From: Aggregatilinea lenta
GTDB lineage: Bacteria; Chloroflexota; Anaerolineae; Aggregatilineales; Aggregatilineaceae
DNA length: 64,000 bases
Assembly: GCF_003569045.1 (NCBI RefSeq)
Contig: NZ_BFCB01000003.1
Span: 682,001 to 746,000 of the forward strand
Direction: 5' to 3'
The position numbers were made by a program, and so were the translations under genes. How positions within the stretch are numbered: the stretch's first letter is position 1; each line of letters begins with the position of its first letter. Below are positions 18,001 to 27,200 of this stretch, one piece after another. The notes beneath the pieces are model-generated. The model made no database searches and was not told where the DNA came from. It saw only the letters and a list, made by a program, of their open reading frames with translations.

Positions 18001-21000
18001 TGCTCAGACTGGGCGCGGGGCAGGGCGTGTGCGTGTAGTTCACGTCCGGCAGGTGATTGCCCGACGCGCTGAAGGCGTACTGCGCGTAGGGATCGTGGTC
18101 GCCCGTGACCGAGATAGTGGTCGAGCCGCCCGCGCCGAGCTGGAAGCTGGCCGCCGAGATCGGCATGTCGCTGCCGCCGCTGCTCACGATGATGTCTTCT
18201 GCGGCGAACATCTCGCCGCCAGTATTGGTCACGGTGAAGGTGATCGGCGCGGCGCAGGAACTGGTGACCTCGATCACCGGGTCGTCGCAGTCGCGCGATT
18301 CGGTGATGGTCGCCAGGTGGCCGCCGCTGACGGTGACCGTGTATGGCAGGTACGGGTCGGGATCGCCCGTGACCGAGATGGCGATCGACGCCCCTGCCGC
18401 CAGCGTGAACGTATCCGCGTTCAACGTTTGCGGCGTGCCATCCTGCGTGATCGTCACGTCCTGGGGCAGCAGCATGTCGCCGCCGGTGTTGGTGATGGTG
18501 GCCGAAACCGCCGCGCCGCAGGCGAACGTCACCTCGATGTCCGGATCGTCACAGTTGTGCGTCTGGTTGAGCGTCCCCGCGACCCCCGTGCTGCTGAAGA
18601 TGTACGAGTCGTACGGATTCGACGTGCCGGGCACGCTGTAGGTCTGCGACGCGCCCCCGACGAGCTGAATCGTACTGCTCGGCACGATGCTGCTCGTGAT
18701 GTCCGTGCCGTTCTGCGTGATAGTGAAGGGCTGCGCCAGCAGCATGTCGCCCGCGCCCGGCTGGTTGGTGACGGTAAAGGTGACTGTCGTGCCGCAGGCG
18801 TTGGTGACGATGCTCAGGGCCGGGTCGTCGCAGTTGCGCGTGCGGGTGATGGTCGCCAGGCTGCCGCCGCTGGCCGTGAAGGTGTACGGCAGATACGGAT
18901 TGGGATCGCCCGTGACCGAGACCACCAGCGAACCGTCGCGCGCGAGCTGGAACGTGGTGTGATCGATCGTCTGCGCGGTCGCGCCCTGGGTGATGCTCAC
19001 GTCCTGGGGCAGCAACATGTCGCCGCCGGTGTTGGTGATCGTCGCCGTAACCGTCGCGCCGCAGGTAAACGTCACGGTGATGGCCGGATCGTCGCAGTTG
19101 TGGCCCAGGCTCACTGCGCCCGCGAAGCCGGTGCTGCTGAAGACGTAGGCCGCATACGGACTGGCGTCAGTGGGCACGCTGAAAGTTTGCGATGCACCCG
19201 CCGCCAACTGGAACGGGCCGGTTGGGGTGATGCTGGCAGTGATGGCTGTGCCGTCCTGCGTGACGGCGAACGCCTGCGGGATGAGCATGTCGCCCGCGCC
19301 TGCGTTATTGGTCAGGGTGAAGCTGACGGTCGCGCCGCAGGTATTGGTGACGATGCTCAGGTTCGGGTTGTCGCAGTCGTGGCCCTGGTTAAGCGCGCCC
19401 GTGAACCCGGCGCTGCTGAACGCATACGCCGCATAGGGATTCGAGTCGCCTGGTACGCTGTAGGTCTGCGAGGCTCCGGCGGCCAGCAGGATCGGGCCGG
19501 CAGGCGTAATCTGGCTGGAGATATCCAGGCCGTCACGCGTGACGGTGAACGTCTGGCCGGTGAGCATGTCGCCTGCCACAGCGTCGTTCGTCACGGTAAA
19601 GGTGACCGTTGCGCCGCAGGCGTTGGTGACCACGCTCAGAGACGGCGCGGGGCACGGCGTGTGCGTGTAGCTCTCGCTTGGCAGGTGCGCGCCCGCCGCG
19701 CTGAAGTCGTACTGCGCGTAGGGGTCGTGCGCGCCGGTGACCGAGATCGTGGTCGATGCGCCCGCGCCGAGCGTGAAGCTCGCCGCCGAAAGCGGCATAG
19801 TGGTCGCGCCGCTGCTCACGGTGACGTCTTCCGCCGCGAACATCTGCCCGCCGCTGTTGGCGATGGTGAATGTAATCGGGTAGGCGCAGCTGCTGGTGAC
19901 CGTGACGTCCGGGTCGGCGCAGTCGCGCGATTCGGTGACGGTCGCCAGATCGCCGCCGCTGGCGGTAACCGTGTACGGCAGGTACGGGTCGGGATCGCCC
20001 GTGACCGAGATATCCATCGACGCGCCCGCGTTCAGGGTGAACTGATCCGCGTCGAGTGTCTGCGGCGTGCCGCCCTGCGTGATGCTCACGTCCTGGGGCA
20101 GCAGCATGTCGCCACCGTTGTTGGTGAACGTCGCCGTGACCGTCGCGCCGCAGGTGAACTCGACGGTGATGTCCGGCGCGGTGCAGTTGTGGGTCTGGCT
20201 GAGCGTGGCGGCCATACCATCGCTGCTGAAGACGAACGTGTCGTACGGGTTGGCCGACGTTGGCACGCTGTAGGTCTGCGAGTCGCCCGCGTCGAGCTGA
20301 ATCGGCCCGACAGGCGTGATGCTGGCGGTGATGTCCGCCCCGTTCTGGGTCACGGTGAAGGGCTGCGAAAGCAGCATGTCGCCCGCGCCCGTGCCGTTGG
20401 TGACGGTGAAGGTCACCGTCGCGCCGCAGGTGTTGGTCGTGACGGTCAGCGCCGGGTCGGCGCAGTTGCGCGTCCGGGTGACGGTCGGCAGACCGCCGCC
20501 GCTGGCAGTGAAGGTGTAGGGCAGGTATGGGTTCGGGCTGCCGTCCACCGTAACGGTGATGCTCCCGTCTTCCAGCAGTGTGAACTGGTTCACGTCGAGC
20601 GTCTGCGGCGTGCTGCCCTGGGTGATCGCCACATCCTGCGGCGTGTACATGTCGCCGCCGGTGTTGGTGATGGTCGCCGTGACCGCCACGCCGCAGGTGA
20701 ACGTCACCTCGATGACCGGGTTGTCGCAGTCGTGGCCCTGGCTGAGCGCGCCCGCGAAGCCGCTGCTGGTGAATGCGTAGTTCGAGTAGGGCGAGGCGCT
20801 GCTCGGCACGCTGTAGGTCTGCGACGCGCCCGCCGCCAGCAGGATCGAGCTGCCGGGACTCATGCTCGGCGTGATGGATGTGCCGTCCTGCGTGACGGTG
20901 TAGGACTGCGCGACGAGCATGTCGCCCGCGCCCGCCGCGTTGCTCACGGTGAAGGTCACCGCTGCGCCGCAGGCGTTGGTGACGACGCTCAGGACCGGGT

Positions 21001-21019
21001 CATCGCAGTTGTGCGTCAC
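15056..21019 (-). CDS. Giant secreted PKD/repeat protein, C-terminal fragment after frameshift
   Basis: This is the 3' half of one gene; its first codons lie inside a repeat and there is no true start or signal peptide. It encodes seventeen ~90-residue repeats, then a short Thr/Pro linker ('TPTPSPTPEVTSTP'), then a six- or seven-bladed TolB-like propeller over about the last 400 residues ('SNRDGNWELYV', 'WSPDGARLLFQSDRSG', 'WSPDDQLIAYQSNLDGD'). Each repeat has a Cys near its start ('TNACGATVTFTVTN') and one near its end ('HNCDDP'), which could pair outside the cell. No sortase signal or C-terminal membrane anchor is visible. Likely extracellular or surface-associated; function unknown. See the upstream fragment for the frameshift evidence. 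Confidence 0.85.
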   Translation of the reverse strand: MTHNCDDPVLSVVTNACGAAVTFTVSNAAGAGDMLVAQSYTVTQDGTSITPSMSPGSSILLAAGASQTYSVPSSASPYSNYAFTSSGFAGALSQGHDCDNPVIEVTFTCGVAVTATITNTGGDMYTPQDVAITQGSTPQTLDVNQFTLLEDGSITVTVDGSPNPYLPYTFTASGGGLPTVTRTRNCADPALTVTTNTCGATVTFTVTNGTGAGDMLLSQPFTVTQNGADITASITPVGPIQLDAGDSQTYSVPTSANPYDTFVFSSDGMAATLSQTHNCTAPDITVEFTCGATVTATFTNNGGDMLLPQDVSITQGGTPQTLDADQFTLNAGASMDISVTGDPDPYLPYTVTASGGDLATVTESRDCADPDVTVTSSCAYPITFTIANSGGQMFAAEDVTVSSGATTMPLSAASFTLGAGASTTISVTGAHDPYAQYDFSAAGAHLPSESYTHTPCPAPSLSVVTNACGATVTFTVTNDAVAGDMLTGQTFTVTRDGLDISSQITPAGPILLAAGASQTYSVPGDSNPYAAYAFSSAGFTGALNQGHDCDNPNLSIVTNTCGATVSFTLTNNAGAGDMLIPQAFAVTQDGTAITASITPTGPFQLAAGASQTFSVPTDASPYAAYVFSSTGFAGAVSLGHNCDDPAITVTFTCGATVTATITNTGGDMLLPQDVSITQGATAQTIDHTTFQLARDGSLVVSVTGDPNPYLPYTFTASGGSLATITRTRNCDDPALSIVTNACGTTVTFTVTNQPGAGDMLLAQPFTITQNGTDITSSIVPSSTIQLVGGASQTYSVPGTSNPYDSYIFSSTGVAGTLNQTHNCDDPDIEVTFACGAAVSATITNTGGDMLLPQDVTITQDGTPQTLNADTFTLAAGASIAISVTGDPDPYLPYTVTVSGGHLATITESRDCDDPVIEVTSSCAAPITFTVTNTGGEMFAAEDIIVSSGGSDMPISAASFQLGAGGSTTISVTGDHDPYAQYAFSASGNHLPDVNYTHTPCPAPSLSITTNTCGAAVSFTVTNDAAAGDMLIAQAFTVTQDSTNITASITPASPFQLDAGDSQTFSVPTDQSPYAAYIFASSGYAGTLSRTHDCADPDIDITFTCGAAVTATITNTGGDMLLPQDLTITQGAIAQTLDADTFTLTSGNATTISVTGDPNPYLPYTVTASGGHLSTVTESRDCADPVIEVSSTCAASITFTVTNTGGQMFAAQDVTVMQSGTPQALSATGFTLGAGNSTTITLTGAHNEYLQYDFSATGGSLPDATYTHPPCAGPNLSVTHNACGATVAFTVINTGGPMLTAQIFSILQDGATDVTPSPGGILLATNESQTFTLPADSDPYAAYTFASTGTAGTLNDTKDCDAPVLSMDTNTCGAMVEFTLSNSGAPMLVPQSFTLFRDGLDISDDVTPASPYLLGTGESVTLTLPDTASPYASYLLTSSGFADDLALEHNCDDPAIKVEAMCTGSSITFTITNTGADMLRPHDFSIMPKTGFGLSPSNISQLDLTSGEHITLAMTGIRHDTRYTLSTGAFGIEGEADIMCKTPFVGAAGDQSSTPTPSPTPEVTSTPAGIPGLGGITAPSGLDVLPPWSSVPTCEVGCPDWLIYHTNETGDWEIFRLDGFDAEARETYNVNLSNGQDIDDMAPSRSPNSEWVVFTSNRDGNWELYVAPSNGDVSQIERLTYNEIAIDTDPIWGPNNFVAFETTRDGNWEIYLIDMGTGREYRVTDDPASDLNPFWSPDGARLLFQSDRSGLWQIYELDLRTLTLTVLSDGSGDDVDPQYSFDGEHIVFRSYRDTGEDGNSVIYLMDANGDDPHAISDPNGDATNQVWSPDDQLIAYQSNLDGDLDIYVYDVASGETREVTGNGIADYAPMWRCDAQTLVFTSDLPGNPDIYETDALPISADPVDLNVDGDQMTYEAADDIYPENMPPEENASREGHLPPLTPGAGEPDVTLGMQTNLLKPQALITPRDPFRDGTTRDDYQPVEGCPVQ

Positions 21020-21275
21020 GTTGAGCGCGCCTGCAAACCCGCTGCTGCTGAAGGCGTACGCCGCCGTAGGGGTTGGAGCCGCCCGGCACGGTGTAAGTCT
21101 GTGACGCGCCCGCCGCCAGCAGGATCGTGTTGCTGGGCGTCATGCTGCCGGTGATGGGCGTGCCGTCACGCGTGACGGTGTATGCCTGCCCGGTGAGCAT
21201 ATCGCCTGCACCTGCGTCGTTGGTGACGGTGAAGGTCACCGTCGCGCCGCACGCGTTGGTGACGACGCTCAGGTT
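18011..21275 (-). repeat. Two tandem ~1632-bp coding super-repeats
   Basis: Six-domain blocks of type A-A-B-A-B-C are repeated head to tail: block one 19643-21275 (1633 bases) and block two 18011-19642 (1632 bases). A shortened A-B-C block of 810 bases follows (17201-18010). Boundaries are placed after the 'PCPAP' sequence that ends each C-type domain. The one-base excess of block one is the frameshift. Confidence 0.8.
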
Positions 21276-24200
21276 CGGAGCGGGACACGGCGCGTGCGTC
21301 AAGGTCGTGTCGGACAGGAAGCCGCCCGTGGACGTGAAGACGTACTGTGCGTACGGGTCGTGCGTGCCGCTTACCACGACGGTCGTCGTGGCGCTCGCGT
21401 TGAGTGTGAACGTCGTGCGGCTGATCGACACCGGGCTGCCGCCGCTGGTCACGCTGACGGTCTGTGCCGCGAACATGCGCCCGCCCGTGTTGCGCACGGT
21501 GAACGTGACCGGGTAGGCGCAACTACTCGTGACTTCGATCACCGGATCGGCGCAGTCGCGCGAGCGGGTGATGGTGGTCAGGTAACCGCCGCTGGCCTCG
21601 AAGTCGTAGGGCAGGTAGGGGTCGGGACTACCCGTGACCGAGATGGTGGTCGAGCCGCCCGCGCCTAATTGGAACGTGGTGTTGTTGAGCGGCATGGCCG
21701 TGCTGCCCTGCGTGATGGTTACGGTCTGCGGGGCGACCATTGCGCCGCCAGTGTTGCTGATGGTCGCCTGCACGGTCGCGCCGCAGGTGAACGTTACGCT
21801 GATGGCCGGGTCGGTGCAGTTGCGCGTGTAGGTCGTGTCGTCCAGCGATCCGCCGCTGCTGGTGAAGACGTACGCGACGTACGGGTCGAGATCGACGGTC
21901 GTGACGGTCACCGTCGCGGAGCCGCCCGCGACGAGCTGGATGCTGGCCGCGTCGAGCGCGAGCGGCGTGCCGCCCTGCGTGACCGTGACGGTCTGCGGGT
22001 CGATCATCGGGCCGCCGTTGTTGGTGACGGTGAACGCGACCGTCGCGCCGCAGGTGCTGCTCACGGAGAGCGCCGGGGCACAGTCGCGTGTGGAGGTGGC
22101 GCTCCCGGCCAGGCCGCTGGTGCTGAACACGTAGGTCATGTACTGCTCGGCGGTGGAGCCGATCGGCACGGTGATGTCGGTGGATGCGCCCGCCGCCAGC
22201 ATAAACGTGCCGCTGTCGATTGAGCTGCTGTCGCGCGCGACGGTGTAGTCCTGCGCCAGGACCATGTCGCCCGCGCCCGCCGCGTTGGTGACGGTGAAGA
22301 TCACGCTGCCCGCGCCGCAGGCATTGTGCGTGACGCTCAGGTTGGGGTTGGCGCAGTCGCGCGCGTCGCCGAGCGTGCCCGCGTAGCCGCTGCTGCTAAA
22401 CGCGTAGGCCGCGTAGGGATCGCTGTCGCCGGGCAGGTTGATGGTCGTCGAGGCGTGCGCGGCCAGCGTGAACGTGCCGGAATCGGCGGGGCTGCCGTTG
22501 CGCGTGATGCTGTAGTTCTGCGCCTCGACCATCGGGTTGTCGCTGGTGTTTTCGATGGTAAACGACACCGTGGCGCTGCTGCATTCGCTGTGCGTGACGA
22601 CCAGCGTAGGCAGCGCGTTGCACGACTGCGTGACGGTGAAGTCGCCCACGTCGCCGGAGCTGCTGAAGGTGAACGCGCCGTAGGGGTTGTCTACCGTGAC
22701 GACCACGTCCGCCCCGCCGCGCGCGATCTGGAAGCTGCCCGACGTGACCTCGTTGTTCGATGCGTCGCGCACGGCGTAACTCTGCGGTGCGATCATCGGG
22801 CCGACCTCAGGATCGACCTCGTTGTGGACGGTGAACGTGACGTGGTCGGATGAGCAGCTGCCCACCACGCTGATGTTGGGCGGATACTCGCAGTCGGTGG
22901 TGGTCGTGCCGGACAGGGTGTTGTCCAGCGCCGTGATGGTGACCGTGCCGGACATGTTCGGCACGGTGACGGTCGTGCTCTGGCCGTGGTTGAGCTTGAG
23001 GGTACCCACGTAGACCACGGTGCCGAAGCGATCGGTGACGCGGACCTCATCCGCGACGGGCATGTCGTCGCCCGAATTGGTGATCGTGAAGCTGGCGATG
23101 CGCGTGGCCGAGCAGGTCGCCGTCACGCCAAGGGCAGGCGTTGGCACTTCGCCAGGGGTGACCTGCAAGCTGCGGGTGACTTCGCCCGTTTCAGCACCCT
23201 GCTGGATGCCCATGCGGATGACGTAGTTGCCGGACACCTGGAACGTATGGCAGATGGTGACTGTCGCGCTGGCGCCGTCGATAGTTGTGCCGTCGCCAAA
23301 GTCCCAGTAGGCGATGTCGATGCCGCCGGGCAGCGAGGCTGTGAAGCAGTATTCGCCGTTACCCTGCGGGGTGATGCTGAAGGACGACTGGCTTTCGAGC
23401 AGGCTGTAGGTGCGGATGATGTTCGTCGCCGTGGCGGTCAGCGTCGCATTTTTGACCGTCAGCGTGACCGGGAAGCTCTGGCCGCCCTCGGTGTAGGTAT
23501 GGCAGATCGAGCCGGGTTTGTTGGTCGTGCCGTAGATCAGGTGCGCCGAGCCGTCGCCGAAGTCCCATTCCCAGGAGTTGATCGTGCTGCCGATGCTCTG
23601 GTCGGTGAAGCACACGGTCAGCGGAGCCACGCCGCCGTACTGCGAGGGCGTGAACGCAGCGCGGATCGCGTTGCTGGCGATCAGATCGTATTCCACCATG
23701 GCGCTGGTTTCGCCCAGGGGACCCTGGCCGGTGACCACCGCACGGTACGTGCCAGGGTTGGCGAAATAGTAGCTGACGTTTTGCCCGGTGCGCGTGCCGA
23801 GCACGGTCGCGCCGTCGTAGAACGTCCACTCGTAGGTGCCGGGCGTGATGTTGACGCCGGAGGCCGAGAAGGTCATGTTGGCCGGGGCGACCGTCTGGCT
23901 GGACTTGGTGATGGCGATGCTTTGCAGGCCGTAGACCCTGAAGGTATAGGTCCGGCTGGCGCTGATCGTGTTCTGCGTGCCGGTCAGCTTGATCGCGTAC
24001 CCGCCCCCGTTGGGTTGGTCGTAGGTGAAGCAGGGCAGATCCTGGCCGCTGTAGACCTGCGTGCCCAGACTGTTCTGGTCGGTGCCCAGGTCCCACTCAT
24101 AGATCATGTCGTCGATGGTGCCGTGGCTCGTGTCGGACGTGTTCGTCAGGCAGATTTCCTGGTCGACCGGTACGGCGTTGGCATCGACCGTGTACGTATA

Positions 24201-27200
24201 GTTCACGCTGACCGTGCCCACCGTCAGCGCGTGCGCAAGCTGGCAGCTCGGCGGCTGGGCGATGCCGCTCGGATCCGTCACGTCCACCAGCAGGGTATAC
24301 GTGCCGACCGGGGCCATGTCCGCGCCGCTGAACGTGGCCTGAATCAGCCCGTCGGTGGTGATGCCGGACGTCGATTGCAGCACGTTGGTCGTGCCGGTCC
24401 AGCCCAGGGGCACCAGCGACCACGTGTAGGTCAGCGGGATGTGGGTGTAGTTGTCGATGTAGACGCCGTAGGTGTAGTTCCCCGACGGCGATTCGGGTGT
24501 GAAGTTGGCGCTGGCCCAGAAGCTGCCCTGGTCGCCGCACATGAACGACTCGCCCGGCGTCGCCACGGTGATCGTCTTGGTGGCGGGCGCGCAGGTCTGG
24601 GTTGGTTCTTCCACGGTGACCTGATAGCGCAGGACGTACGTCATGCCCGCGTCCAGCTCGGTGAAGGCGCGGTCGAAGGTGCTGCCCGTGCCCGTCTCCA
24701 GCACGGACGTGCCCGTCTCGTCGAGCAGTTCCCAGGTGTAGTTGCTGATCGTGCGGCCATACTGGTTGCTGAGCACCGGCTGGTAGCTGACGATGTCGCC
24801 GATGACCGGGTCGCTGTCGCCGACCGGCGTCTGGCACTGCAGCATCGGGACGTTCACGTTTAGCGTGCGCTGCGGCGCGACCTCGCAGCTCGCGACCTCG
24901 CCACTGAGGGTGGTGACGTCGAACCGGACGGTGTGGTTGCCGGTTTCGTTCCAGGCCCAGGCCAGCGTGATGCTGTTGTCGGTGTCCGGGTACGAACTCG
25001 CGTCCACGGTCCACGCGTAGGTCGCCGAGCGCCCGGCCAGGCCGGTGACGTTGGCGGTGTAGGTATAGCTGCGCGCCGGATCGTCGGGTAATTGCGGAAT
25101 AGGCGAGGACGCGCCACCGATCGAGCAGGTGAGCACCGGCCATTCGACCGTCACGTCCTGCGACGCGGAGCAGGTGCCCTCCGGGTCGGCGGTGACGGTG
25201 TAACGGATCGTTTCGCTGCCCTCGGCGGTCCACGACCGGCTGAGCGTGCTGCCCGTTTCGCCGTCCAGCAAGATCTCGTCGACGTACCACGCATAAACCG
25301 GCGTGCGCCCCTGGAGGTTGCTGACGGTCGCCGTATAGAAAACGTCAGTGGCGTTCGGGGCGGGCGACGGGTCGCCGCTCAGGCCGCAGCCCAATTCGGC
25401 GTAATGGACCTGCACTGCTTCGGTATGCGTGCAGTCCGCGCCGTCGCCGGTCAGCGCGTTGAAGGTCAGCGCGTAGCCGTCCAGGTCGCTGTTGGTGTCC
25501 CACAGGTGCGTCAGGTTCTTGCTCGTGGCGACTTCCACGCCGTCAATCAGCCACTGGTACGTCACATCACGGCCTTCGAGGTCGGTGATGGTGCTGGTGT
25601 AGGTTGCGCTCTGGCCCGGATAGGTGCTCAGGCTGCCGGTGAAGGTGCACGTGATCGGCAGCACGTTGACGGTGATGGTCTGCTGCGTGCTCGACGTGCC
25701 GCCCGGCCCGGTGACGGTCAGGGTGGTGGTGTATAGGCCCGCTTCAGGATATTCGTAGGTCGGGTTCTGCGCTGTGCTGGTCGCGCCGTCGCCGAACTCC
25801 CACAGCCACTCGGTGACGATGCCCGTGCTTTCGTCGGTGAAGTCGATCGGGCCGTCGCCCCAGGTGATCGTCGTCGCGCTGGAGGAGAACGCCGCGACCG
25901 GTCCGGCGATCACGGTGACGGACTGGATCGCCTGTGAGGTGACGTCCGGCGAGATGCCTTCGATCGACAGCACGACCGTATAGTCGTCCTGCATGGTCGT
26001 GGCGTAGACGTGGCAGACGATCGTATCGTTATGTTCCTCGACAGTGCCGTCGCCGAAATCCCAGACCGAGTGCGTGACGACGCCCTCGCTGGTGTTGGTG
26101 AAGCAGATCTCCACGCCGCCCGCCACATTGCCGTTGGAGGCGTACGTGAAGTCGGCGGCGACCACGCCACCCGGCTCGTCGATGTAGACCTGATGGGCTT
26201 CGGAGCCGGAACCGTTTTCGCCCACGTAATCCATCGTGATCCAGTACGTGCCCTTAACGGTGTACGTGTGGGTGTGCGGACCTTCGCCGCTGACCGGATC
26301 GCTGCCATCGCCGAAGTTCCACGTCCACGATGTTACCGGGCCGGAGCCGGGATTCAGGCTCGCCGTCACCGTGATGGTGAAGGGCGCTTCGCCCAGGTTC
26401 GACGGGCTGACGGCGAAGCTCGCGCTCGGCGGGGGATACAGCACCTCGATATCGTGCCAGGCGGTGCTGCTCAGGGCGTTGATCTCATCGTGAATCGTCA
26501 GCGAGATGCGGTAGGTGCCGGGCGTCGTCAGCGTGAACTGCGGCGTGACGTCCGTGCTCGAATACGTTTCCGGCCCGGTCACGGTCCAGCTATAGGCGAG
26601 GTTTTCGCCCACGCTGTTGTCGGTGGTCTGAACGATGAGCGGCGTTACGCCCGTGTCGTTATCGACCGTGAAGCTGGCGACCGGGATCACGGTGATGCCG
26701 GTCATGACCGTGCCGGTCACGACGAGATCATCTCCCAGGTCGGTCGGCGCACAGGTCAGTGTGATGTCGTACGTGCCGTCGGTGGCGTAGGTGTGGACGA
26801 TCGTGTCGCCGGTGAACAGAGTGCCGTCACCCAGATCCCAGTCGTAGTGATCGATGTTTTCCCCGGTGGCGGAGAAGGTGAAGGTGTACGGGTCGCGCGG
26901 ATCGCCAGCGTCTGCGTCGATGTGCATTGCGCACGAAACCGTGTCTCCCGCTGCAAGTGCGCCGAAAAGCATCATTTCGGGCGCTTCTTCGGTGCTCAGG
27001 GGTTCGGGTTCCTCCGTGCCGAGTGGGGCCGGTTCGGTGGCGACCTCCGTGCCCAGCGGCGCGGGTTCGGTCGGTGTTTCCGTGCCTAGCGGTGTAGGTT
27101 CCGTGGCGGTTTCGGTCGGTAGCGCAGGCGCTTCCTCGGTGCTGGCGGGCGCGGGTTCGGTCGCTTCCGCCGTATCCGCCGGGGTTGCCGATTCAGTGGC

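Noticed and set aside
17507-21154. 1215-codon plus-strand open frame across the repeat region
   Set aside because: It mirrors the coding repeats in the complementary strand and has the same period; composition is Arg/Ala/Gly-rich without recognisable domains.
17201-22900. Regular repeats that could be mistaken for a CRISPR array or minisatellite
   Set aside because: Units are ~265-280 bases, diverged at third positions and encode a consistent protein repeat; there are no short identical repeats with unique spacers.
22986-24863. 625-codon plus-strand frame opposite the PKD domains
   Set aside because: Antisense shadow; the minus frame shows repeated WDFGDGT cores.
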